A DNA stretch of 7,540 bases from an uncultured Clostridia bacterium (GTDB lineage: Bacteria; Bacillota; Clostridia; Oscillospirales; Ruminococcaceae): assembly GCA_945910715.1 (NCBI GenBank), contig CAMDZU010000056.1, positions 1 through 7,540 on the forward strand, read 5' to 3'. Below, piece by piece: positions 1-5,758 of the stretch (the first letter of the stretch is position 1; the number at the start of each line of letters is the position of its first letter). The notes under the pieces are model-generated. The model worked only from the letters and a program-made list of their open reading frames with translations. It was not told the origin of the DNA and made no database searches. The position numbers and the translations under genes were made by a program.

Positions 1-64
1 GTCCATTTATACCTCGATTGTGTTCTTTTGGGCGTTCCCGTACAGATTAAAAAGTGCCGCAAAA

Positions 65-78
65 GGCTTTATAAAGCC
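65..78. repeat. Perfect 14-bp palindrome beside AT-rich region
   Basis: GGCTTTATAAAGCC reads the same on both strands. It touches the left arm of the longer inverted repeat at 75-88. It could be a dimeric protein binding site in the putative origin or a small cruciform. No T-tract directly follows it, so it is not an obvious terminator. Confidence 0.5.
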
Positions 79-242
79 ATTTCGGACGATTGAACGATTT
101 TTTTATCCGAGAACTTATATATATAATAAAAAATAAAAAAAATATATATGTTTATGTATGTGTATATGTGTAACAGTAGTATATATATTTATTTACTATA
201 TATTATACTTTATAAATAAACTGTCCATACGTCCGAAAGGCT
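75..242. repeat. Inverted repeat pair flanking AT-rich core
   Basis: The left arm at 75-88 (AGCCATTTCGGACG) matches the reverse complement of 230-242 (CGTCCGAAAGGCT) except for one extra base. The arms bracket about 140 bp of very AT-rich DNA. This is the geometry of paired initiator-binding sites around a melting region. Confidence 0.55.
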
Positions 243-290
243 ATGTAATGCGGTTTTAAACTGTCAATCAAAATGACCTGCGGTACGCCC

Positions 291-1940
291 TTATTCCACA
301 GAATAGTTTTTTCCGTGATAAATCTCTTTTTTCAGCCCAATTCCCTTAAACCCTCTTACCTCTTTCCCGTTATGATTAACGCAATGAGTTGACGGTGTTA
401 TATGGAACTTGTTTTTTAACTCCCGGAGTAATTTCACAAAGGTGTTGCGCTTGAATTCCTGCAAGGCGTTGCTTTGACACCACATAAAATAGGCATTGTA
501 TAAATCAACGTTGCTTTCCGAAAGGCTTTCCCCGTAGCACACCTCGTCTTTGTCCTGCAGAAAAGCAAGAACGTTATTGCTTTCAAGCCGTGCCTGCTCG
601 ATATTCTGCCTTGCTCTTTCCGACTTGGTAAAGCTGAAATCATTTTCAATCAGCCTGTGAAGCCCGTCCATTGCCCACAAAAGCACTCCCGAAAGCTCGC
701 TTTTAATTATCTCCTCTGCAATAAAGGGGTTGTCCTTGCGGTTCTTTGGCTTGGGCTTTGTTTCTAAAGCGATTATCCGCCTGAAAAAGCCGTCCGATTT
801 ATCGTACAAGCAGCTTAGGTCACCGTTGCTTAAGCAGAGCAGCCGACAGTAAAGCCTTGTTTCATAAGGTTGACCGTGCTTGGGGTTAATGGTAACGTCT
901 TTCCTTGCGGTAACAATCTCCTTTATGGTGCTTGCCTGCTCCAATGCCGACATTTTTAAGTCGTCGTCTATGTTCACAAGCTTTCCCACAAGGCTTGCAA
1001 GGGCAAATTCGTTCTCCTCAAGCTTGTGTATTTTGGTGTTGGACGTGTTCCTTTCGCCAAGCATAGCGGCAATGATATAGCCCACGCAGCTTTTGCCCTC
1101 GCCGCCCTCGCCCTTGATAAGCAGCATTGCGCCCCCTCTGTTGGACGGAATAAGCAGATACCCCATAAATTCCTGCAAAGTAGGTATATCTTCGGGATAA
1201 AGCAGCTCGTTAAGGAAAGCAAGCCATTTTTCGGGCTTGGGAGCATTGGGGTAATATCGAGCGGCAATGCGGTTAAGAGTAAACTCCTTGTCCTCTGTAA
1301 ACGTCCCCTCGTCAAGGCGGTAAGTGCCGTTTGAAAAATGTATCACGCTTTCATCAATGGGCGGCTTCTGCTCACAGCGCCTTAGCTGCAGGCACTTAAA
1401 CAGCTTTTCAACCGTCTTTGCAACGTCCCTGCTTATGTATGGGCTTATATCGTCTGCAATTCTTTTCCTGATAAGCTCGCCGTCAATCTGACCTGCGGAG
1501 CTGTAAAAGCTGCCGTTGATGTATTTTAGGTCGGAAAAGGAATTTTCCCCCAACCCAAAGCTTTCACAATACTTTATTTCATCAAGCTTATCGTCGGCAA
1601 ACCAATAGGGCAGATATTCATTTCTCTGCTGTCTTTGCTGTATAAGCTGTGAATTCTGCTCCTGCCGCTGCTCCTGCTTCAAGCGCTTTTTCGCCTCTGC
1701 CACAGCAGGCTTTATAAACTCTGCAAAGCTGCTTTTTTTCTTTATCCCCTTTGCAGCCTCGCCGAATTCATAAATTAGCTTGCTTAACTCCTCAAAGCTT
1801 CTCGCCGATTTCAGAATATCAAGCATATCCTTGCTGAAAATAACCCTTGATATTTCCTGCTTATCCGCTTTGTCCTCCGTCCCAAGCTGTGCAGCCATTG
1901 CCGCTTTGTTATCCGCTATTACGTCAGGTAATTCTTCCAT
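291..1940 (-). CDS. D5/P4-type SF3 helicase, replication initiator (Rep-like)
   Basis: 549 aa. The C-terminal half is a superfamily 3 helicase of the phage D5 / P4 primase-C-terminal type: Walker A GEGGEGKS at residues 277-284, acidic Walker B IDDD at 324-327, motif C LLCLSN at 367-372 and a likely arginine finger pair at 387-388. Residues about 40-115 are highly charged and Gln/Lys/Glu rich (probably helical); about 115-270 resemble the D5 N-terminal region. No archaeo-eukaryotic primase or TOPRIM motif was seen, so this is a helicase/initiator rather than a polymerising primase. The ATG at 1940 is preceded by GAGGTGAT (1944-1951), three bases away, and overlaps the upstream zinc-finger gene by 22 bp, so translation is probably coupled. 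It is the last gene of the leftward unit and abuts the putative origin, as rep does in SaPI-type satellites. Expected role: bind and open the element's origin and unwind DNA after excision. Confidence 0.85.
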   Translation of the reverse strand: MEELPDVIADNKAAMAAQLGTEDKADKQEISRVIFSKDMLDILKSARSFEELSKLIYEFGEAAKGIKKKSSFAEFIKPAVAEAKKRLKQEQRQEQNSQLIQQRQQRNEYLPYWFADDKLDEIKYCESFGLGENSFSDLKYINGSFYSSAGQIDGELIRKRIADDISPYISRDVAKTVEKLFKCLQLRRCEQKPPIDESVIHFSNGTYRLDEGTFTEDKEFTLNRIAARYYPNAPKPEKWLAFLNELLYPEDIPTLQEFMGYLLIPSNRGGAMLLIKGEGGEGKSCVGYIIAAMLGERNTSNTKIHKLEENEFALASLVGKLVNIDDDLKMSALEQASTIKEIVTARKDVTINPKHGQPYETRLYCRLLCLSNGDLSCLYDKSDGFFRRIIALETKPKPKNRKDNPFIAEEIIKSELSGVLLWAMDGLHRLIENDFSFTKSERARQNIEQARLESNNVLAFLQDKDEVCYGESLSESNVDLYNAYFMWCQSNALQEFKRNTFVKLLRELKNKFHITPSTHCVNHNGKEVRGFKGIGLKKEIYHGKNYSVE

Positions 1941-2470
1941 TTTATCACCTCGCTTTTATAGTCCTTGTAAAATTTTACTCTGTCCTGTTCAAATTCCCTC
2001 AGCATTTCCTCAAAGTAATCAATCCTTGACAATGCCTCGAAATAGGCTCTGTCAGGGGGCTTGGATGCGTGTTTGATATTGCAGTATTGCTGATAGAGGC
2101 TGTTAAGCAGTCGCCCTGTTTCGCCGCACCATTCCTCAAAGGCTTTGCGCTTGCGGAGCTGCTCGCTGCGCTCTTTTGCCGCCTGTGGACTTAAGGGCTT
2201 GTCAAAGGTCAGCCCAAGAGAAAAGGCGCTGTCAAGCTCCTTGCAGGCGTCAGCAAAGCCAACTCCGCAAAGCTTCATCACAAAGTCAATTACGCTGCCC
2301 TTTTCACCGCACCCGAAGCAGTAGAATTTTTTCGGGTAAAGCTTGCAGGACGGAGTTTTTTCGCTGTGGAACGGACAACAGATAAAGCCCCCTCTGTTTG
2401 GCTTTAAGCCGTAGTATGAGGCTGTCTGCTCCATTGTAAGGGACTGCTTGATAATTTCTGCGTTGGTCAT
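1919..2470 (-). CDS. Stand-alone CHC2 zinc-finger (DnaG N-terminal type) protein
   Basis: 183 aa. Residues 29-64 form a DnaG-type CHC2 zinc finger: CPFH at 32-35 and CFGC at 51-54 supply Cys32, His35, Cys51 and Cys54, with the typical TPS and GSVIDFV surroundings. In DnaG this domain recognises template DNA for primer synthesis. The rest (about 80-183) is charged and helical; no TOPRIM or other catalytic primase domain follows, and the next gene does not supply one. It may work with host DnaG or with the adjacent helicase (inference). I chose the ATG at 2470 because AAGGCGG ends five bases before it; the GTG at 2476 lies inside that ribosome binding site. The site overlaps the stop codon of the excisionase-like gene, and the 3' end overlaps the helicase gene, so the three are one operon. 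Confidence 0.82.
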   Translation of the reverse strand: MTNAEIIKQSLTMEQTASYYGLKPNRGGFICCPFHSEKTPSCKLYPKKFYCFGCGEKGSVIDFVMKLCGVGFADACKELDSAFSLGLTFDKPLSPQAAKERSEQLRKRKAFEEWCGETGRLLNSLYQQYCNIKHASKPPDRAYFEALSRIDYFEEMLREFEQDRVKFYKDYKSEVIKWKNYLT

Positions 2471-2480
2471 AAGCACCGCC

Positions 2481-2717
2481 TTACTTTATGGGGACAACAG
2501 GGCTTGCCTTATCAGCGGCAATGCTCTCCTGCGCAACAGTCGAGCTGTTCAGGTACTCCGCAAACTTGTCCACATTGACAAGAAAGCGCCGCCCTGCCCT
2601 TACCGCCACCACCTCGCCGCTTGATACCTTACACCGTACAAAATGCACAGGCAAGCCGAAAAGCTCGGCGGTTTTCTTGATTGTTTCCATTCGTGGAATA
2701 TTTAGTGTATTGTTCAT
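2481..2717 (-). CDS. Excisionase-like small HTH DNA-binding protein
   Basis: 78 aa. Residues about 10-57 match the excisionase / HTH_17 (winged MerR-like) pattern: METIKKTAELFGLP as the first helices, a recognition segment around HFVRCKV, the SGEVVAVRAGRRFLVN wing and a final KFAEYLN helix. The last 20 residues are polar and probably disordered. Proteins like this bend attachment-site DNA and steer the tyrosine integrase towards excision; some act as small regulators instead. The ATG at 2717 has AAGGAG upstream (about 2733-2738) at good spacing. It lies 22 bp after the upstream regulator and about 10 bp before the zinc-finger gene. Being in the unit opposite to the integrase means excisionase would be made only when the leftward promoter is active. 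Exact role is inferred from family and position. Confidence 0.72.
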   Translation of the reverse strand: MNNTLNIPRMETIKKTAELFGLPVHFVRCKVSSGEVVAVRAGRRFLVNVDKFAEYLNSSTVAQESIAADKASPVVPIK

Positions 2718-2739
2718 TTTTGTTACGCTCCTTTCAATT

Positions 2740-3384
2740 CTATTCTACATTATCCTGCCAGCGCAAAACAATGAAGGATTTGCCGTCCTTGTGGGAGCAA
2801 GCCTGCAAATATGCCGTTACGCCGTTCAGCGCAGCTTTTGCGGAGCGTATGCGTGAGCTTTGCTGATTGTAGTACCGTTCCGCCTCGTATGTATCGGCAG
2901 GCAGAAAATACCCTGTGTTTTCTTCCCATTCGGAGCAGATAGGAGCACCCTGTTCCCTTGCTTTTTGGATAAGTCCTCTTAGTGTTCTTGTATTTACGTT
3001 GAGTATTGCGGCAAGCTCTTTCATCGGGATAGCGTTTGCTTTTCCTGTGGGGATAAGGTCTGTAATTTCTTTGATTGTTTTCAAATCAATTTCCTTTCCG
3101 GTTGCAAAGCTTCGCCGTTTGGTGTATAATATAAGCGGAGCTTGTAACCTGTTTTTTTTTGGTCTAGTGTGAATGGCTCTGATTGCCGCTTGTGGTGTTG
3201 CAGCACCGCAGGCGGTTTTACTTTTGGTTGAATTCAGCGGCTTTTTTGTCCAAAAGCGTTTGTTGTGCTCTTTAACTCGTTCCTTGTTTGCTTCTCTCCA
3301 CGCCTTTTGATAAGCTCGTCTTGCCTCGATTGCAGCCTTTTCGTTTTCAGGCAACTTTGTAATATCAATCTTTCCTGTGCTCAT
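2740..3384 (-). CDS. HTH protein, first gene of leftward operon; possible two-gene fusion
   Basis: 214 aa. Residues about 15-48 are a very basic, helical segment rich in Arg, Lys and Glu. Residues 50-98 look unstructured. Residues about 101-165 form a winged-helix-like HTH (MKELAAILNVNTRTLRGLI at 121-139, then APICSE and NTGYFLP), a pattern common in small Firmicutes phage and element regulators. The C terminus is polar and helical. The ATG at 3384 has a strong AGGAGGGGG upstream. An internal TTG at 3084 (residue 101) has its own good ribosome binding site, GGAAAGGAA at 3091-3099, and would give just the HTH part (114 aa). The middle is poorly protein-like and holds homopolymer runs (A9 at 3152-3160, A6 at 3242-3247 on the coding strand), so two ancestral genes may be joined by indels. 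As first gene after the switch it sits where Str lies in SaPIs; function unknown. Confidence 0.65.
   Translation of the reverse strand: MSTGKIDITKLPENEKAAIEARRAYQKAWREANKERVKEHNKRFWTKKPLNSTKSKTACGAATPQAAIRAIHTRPKKNRLQAPLILYTKRRSFATGKEIDLKTIKEITDLIPTGKANAIPMKELAAILNVNTRTLRGLIQKAREQGAPICSEWEENTGYFLPADTYEAERYYNQQSSRIRSAKAALNGVTAYLQACSHKDGKSFIVLRWQDNVE
3102..3130 (+). promoter_or_regulatory. Candidate antisense promoter inside HTH gene
   Basis: TTGCAA (3102-3107), a 17-bp spacer and a perfect TATAAT (3125-3130) on the plus strand, opposite to the gene containing it. Initiation near 3137 would give RNA antisense to the 5' half of the HTH gene, including its start and ribosome binding site. A run of nine T at 3152-3160 follows closely but has only a weak hairpin before it, so early termination is possible. 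Match by motif only. Confidence 0.35.
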
Positions 3385-3428
3385 TAAATTCCCCCTCCTT
3401 TCTTTTGTAAATTTATTTTTCTTTTCTC

Positions 3429-3457
3429 TTGACAGCGTTAATTTCAGGTGCTATACT
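3429..3457 (+). promoter_or_regulatory. Promoter for repressor-integrase unit
   Basis: Consensus TTGACA (3429-3434), a 17-bp spacer and TATACT (3452-3457) with an extended -10 TG at 3449-3450. The start would be near 3464, about 80 bases before the repressor ATG. The -10 box lies within the dyad at 3448-3468, so repression, probably by the repressor itself, is expected. Confidence 0.8.
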
Positions 3458-3468
3458 AATCATAGCAC
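3448..3468. promoter_or_regulatory. Operator dyad covering both divergent -10 boxes
   Basis: Perfect inverted repeat GTGCTAT-N7-ATAGCAC, centred on 3458. Each arm supplies the extended TG and the first bases of one -10 box. Size and symmetry suit a dimeric XRE-type repressor such as the one encoded at 3544. Binding would shut both promoters; partial occupancy or a second site would be needed to favour one. Confidence 0.65.
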
Positions 3469-3487
3469 AACAGAAAAGAAAAAGCAA
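3459..3487 (-). promoter_or_regulatory. Promoter for leftward HTH-xis-CHC2-rep operon
   Basis: On the minus strand: TTGCTT (3487-3482), a 17-bp spacer and TATGAT (3464-3459) with an extended -10 TG. The -35 is weak (3 of 6) but the extended -10 compensates. The start would be near 3452. Its -10 is separated by one base from the -10 of the rightward promoter, so the two cannot both be bound by polymerase. Confidence 0.65.
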
Positions 3488-3543
3488 TAACATTTCACGC
3501 ATAAGAATAAAATGCATTAACAATTAACGCAGGAGGCATATAA

Positions 3544-4431
3544 ATGATTGAGCCGCAATTAAAAAAAGGACGAAAACCCAAAGAAAAGCGTTACGATACG
3601 AAATTTGCAAAAACTCTTAGAACATTATTATCAGAAAAAGAAGAAAATGGAATAAATCTAAGTACAGTAGCAGATGACTTGGGCATTACTCGTCAATCGC
3701 TTGCGCAATATCGTGACGGAAATAACATTCCGGATATAGTTGTTTTAGGGAGAATGGCAGATTACTTTGACGTTACAACTGATTATCTGCTTGGGAGAAC
3801 AGAAGTAAAATCCGCTGATTTTGACGCACAAAAATTCTGCAAGAGGACGGGACTATCAGAAGAAGTTTTTGACTGCCTATGCTCTGAAAAAAGTATTCTT
3901 GAAATTGAAATACTAAATGCTTTTTTTGTAGATAACGACATTGAACTATACAATTTGGGCTATAGGATACTTGAAAAGTATGAAGCTCACGCTTTTCACG
4001 AGGCAACATTTAAAAAATTTGTGAAAGATAACAATTTGCCAATTTCAGATGAATTGATAAAGACAAGGGGCGAGTACTCTTTAAAAAGTGTTTTTAAAGG
4101 AGACGAATATTTTAATCTTTATGCGAGGTTTAGCGGCTATTATCAAGAATGGTCAAATAAACTTGGAATAAAGAAAGATTTAGAAGAATATAATGAATTT
4201 TGCCTGCAAAAAATAGCAAAGAATTTAACGGAAAATACGGCTGTCTTCTTTGGCCTTTCAACAATTGCTGATTATTATGATAAATACTACGCACAACTAT
4301 TGGAGTTAAAAGTTCAAGAAGACAACGAAAAAATAATTGAGCTCGAAATTGCTAAAAAGAATTTTCTTGATAGTATAATTAGCAGGAAAGGAGCATTCAA
4401 CAATGGCTGCGATAACCCAAAGAAAGAATAA
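3544..4431 (+). CDS. XRE-family (cI/Stl-like) repressor with non-protease C-terminal domain
   Basis: 295 aa. A basic leader (residues 7-16) precedes an XRE/Cro HTH at about 18-84; LSTVADDLGITRQSLAQYR is the helix-turn-helix, and MADYFDVTTDYLLG is the usual end of this domain in Firmicutes. The rest (about 90-295) is rich in Tyr, Phe, Glu and Lys and looks alpha-helical. No S24/LexA-type cleavage site or Ser-Lys dyad pattern was seen, so RecA-driven self-cleavage is unlikely. SaPI Stl repressors share this plan and are released by binding a helper-phage protein; the parallel is an inference. The ATG at 3544 has AGGAGG at 3531-3536. The gene overlaps the integrase start by 29 bp in another frame. 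Its later part is far more AT-rich than the neighbours (one 60-base line at 4141 has 13 G/C; an integrase line at 4561 has 34), suggesting a separate origin. Confidence 0.82.
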   Translation: MIEPQLKKGRKPKEKRYDTKFAKTLRTLLSEKEENGINLSTVADDLGITRQSLAQYRDGNNIPDIVVLGRMADYFDVTTDYLLGRTEVKSADFDAQKFCKRTGLSEEVFDCLCSEKSILEIEILNAFFVDNDIELYNLGYRILEKYEAHAFHEATFKKFVKDNNLPISDELIKTRGEYSLKSVFKGDEYFNLYARFSGYYQEWSNKLGIKKDLEEYNEFCLQKIAKNLTENTAVFFGLSTIADYYDKYYAQLLELKVQEDNEKIIELEIAKKNFLDSIISRKGAFNNGCDNPKKE

Positions 4432-5617
4432 ATCAGGCGAGATAATCAGCTACACAATCAGAGTATATCGAGGCTATGACAGCAGCGGCAATCGGCTAAA
4501 GCCTTACACAATGACGTACAAGCCCGATAAAGGAATGACCCCAAAGCAGGTTGAAAAGGAGCTGAACAGGCAGGCGGTGCAGTTTGAGGAGCAATGCAAA
4601 AACGGGCTTGTGGGAACAGCGGCAAGCCTTAAGCTGTCAGACTTTGCGCCGATTTACCTTTCCTCAATGCAGGAAAAGCTCAGCCCTGTTGTTTACCGCT
4701 CGTATATCCGCATACTGGACACGTTGATATTGCCTGCATTGGGTCACATTAAGCTGTCAGAGCTTAAGCCCGTACACGTTCAGCAGTTCATCAAGCATCT
4801 TTCTACAATGCCAAAGAAAAAGCGCAGCGGCGAGGCAGACGCAAGCGGAGAAAAGCTTTCAGCGGCAACGGTGCGCCGCAGGCTTGCCGTTCTTCAATCA
4901 ATGCTTACTCTTGCAACAAAGCTTGGGTATATCAGCAGCAATCCTGCTGACGCAAGGCGGCTCACTCTTCCGAAAATAACACGACCTGAAATAGAGATAT
5001 TCACACGGCAGCAGGCAACATATATTCTGCAATGCCTTAAAGATGAAAGTCTGCAATTCCAGACAATGATACAGCTTGCTATATTTACCGGCGCACGTGA
5101 GGGTGAGCTTGTGGGGCTTAAGTTTTCCGATATAAATTTCAGCACAAGAAAAATGACAATCAGCCGCTCTGCGTACAAGCTGAAAGGCGAGCCAGTAAGG
5201 ACAAAGCCCCCTAAAAGCGGCAAGGCTCGTACGGTAACGCTGAATGTATCTTGTATTGAGCTGCTGAAAAAGCTTTCACAGCAGCACTTGCTTGATGAAA
5301 TGAGGCTCGGCAGTGCCTGGAACGGTGACGATTGGGTTTTCACTCAATGGGACGGCTCAATTATGCACACCCAGACCCCAAGCAGACAGTTTGACAAGTT
5401 CCTTAAGCGGCATAATATCCCGCACCGAAAATTTCACAGCCTGCGGCATACATCGGCAACGCTGCTCTTATACAACGGCACAGACCTTAAAACTGTGCAG
5501 GAACGGCTCGGACACGCTGATTTCACCACGACAAACAAATATCTCCACTTGGTAGAGCAGGCAGACGCACAGGCGGTTGACAGCCTCGAGAAGCTCCTCA
5601 AAAAACGCAACGCATAA
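4403..5617 (+). CDS. int: Tyrosine recombinase / site-specific integrase
   Basis: 404 aa, full length for the Tn916/phage-type integrases of Firmicutes. Residues about 1-65 are the AP2-like arm-binding domain, about 72-185 the SAM-like core-binding domain, and about 200-395 the catalytic domain. The active-site set is complete: Arg232 (GAREGEL), a Lys in the beta-hairpin (Lys271 or Lys274), His345 and Arg348 (HSLRHT), His371 (GHAD) and nucleophile Tyr380 (TTNKYLH). It should integrate and, with the excisionase-like protein, excise the element by strand exchange at att sites. The ATG at 4403 has AAAGGAG at 4387-4393 and lies inside the end of the repressor gene, so both share a promoter. A terminator follows within 10 bp, then the 11-bp tandem repeats and the 3' end of tRNA-Thr, which fits an integrase next to its attachment site. 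Confidence 0.95.
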   Translation: MAAITQRKNKSGEIISYTIRVYRGYDSSGNRLKPYTMTYKPDKGMTPKQVEKELNRQAVQFEEQCKNGLVGTAASLKLSDFAPIYLSSMQEKLSPVVYRSYIRILDTLILPALGHIKLSELKPVHVQQFIKHLSTMPKKKRSGEADASGEKLSAATVRRRLAVLQSMLTLATKLGYISSNPADARRLTLPKITRPEIEIFTRQQATYILQCLKDESLQFQTMIQLAIFTGAREGELVGLKFSDINFSTRKMTISRSAYKLKGEPVRTKPPKSGKARTVTLNVSCIELLKKLSQQHLLDEMRLGSAWNGDDWVFTQWDGSIMHTQTPSRQFDKFLKRHNIPHRKFHSLRHTSATLLLYNGTDLKTVQERLGHADFTTTNKYLHLVEQADAQAVDSLEKLLKKRNA

Positions 5618-5622
5618 AACAA

Positions 5623-5663
5623 TACGCTTATCTCACGGAAAAGTGAAATAAGCGTACTTTTTT
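5623..5663 (+). terminator. Rho-independent terminator of repressor-integrase unit
   Basis: A 14-bp stem with one mismatch (TACGCTTATCTCAC at 5623-5636 against GTGAAATAAGCGTA at 5643-5656) with a 6-base loop, followed by C and six T. It starts six bases after the integrase stop codon. Confidence 0.9.
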
Positions 5664-5665
5664 GT

Positions 5666-5687
5666 TAATGGCGCACTAATGGCGCAC
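5666..5687. repeat. Tandem 11-bp repeats, candidate integrase arm-type sites
   Basis: TAATGGCGCAC occurs twice head to tail (5666-5676, 5677-5687), followed by TAA, the start of a third copy. An 11-bp unit places copies about one helical turn apart. Short direct repeats between an integrase gene and the element end are typical binding sites of the integrase N-terminal domain; this role is inferred. Confidence 0.55.
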
Positions 5688-5713
5688 TAAGACATATTTT
5701 CCGAATAACAAGA

Positions 5714-5756
5714 AAAAACCGCAATGCTCACCAAATGGCTCTACAATGCGGTTTTT
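5714..5756 (-). terminator. Terminator of tRNA-Thr (works in both directions by shape)
   Basis: A 10-bp stem (AAAAACCGCA at 5714-5723, TGCGGTTTTT at 5747-5756) with a 23-base loop. Read leftwards it begins two bases after the tRNA CCA end and finishes in six T. Read rightwards it also ends in five T. Confidence 0.75.
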
Positions 5757-5758
5757 CG

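Larger units (their letters stand above)
1..290. other. Candidate element replication origin (AT-rich, non-coding)
   Basis: No convincing gene lies here; the stretch directly follows the stop codon of the D5-type helicase. Positions about 112-222 are almost pure A/T with alternating TA and TATG runs, as expected of an unwinding element. The AT core is flanked by an inverted repeat (75-88 and 230-242) containing TTTCGGACG on each strand, and further GTCCAT/GTCCGA motifs occur at 1-6, 223-228 and 231-236. A perfect 14-bp palindrome lies at 65-78. In SaPI satellites the origin sits just 3' of rep, with iterons on both sides of an AT-rich core (family knowledge); the match here is an inference. 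It could instead be an AT-rich spacer upstream of genes outside the window. Confidence 0.5.
3435..3530. repeat. 9-bp inverted repeat, possible second operator pair
   Basis: GCGTTAATT at 3435-3443 (directly after the rightward -35) recurs inverted as AATTAACGC at 3522-3530 (directly before the repressor's AGGAGG). The arms are 78 bp apart and bracket the switch. It could be a pair of half sites for looping or for a second regulator, or chance in AT-rich DNA. Confidence 0.3.

Noticed and set aside
112..222. Possible CRISPR-like or iteron array in the AT-rich stretch
   Set aside because: The TA and TATG runs are low complexity with no regular unit and spacer pattern.
880..1334. Plus-strand open frames within the helicase gene, one with hydrophobic stretches
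   Set aside because: They lie opposite a helicase frame with intact Walker motifs and have no ribosome binding site of their own.
4894..5343. 149-codon minus-strand open frame inside the integrase gene
   Set aside because: It is a shadow of the integrase, which has all catalytic residues; Ser/Leu-rich with no recognisable domain.
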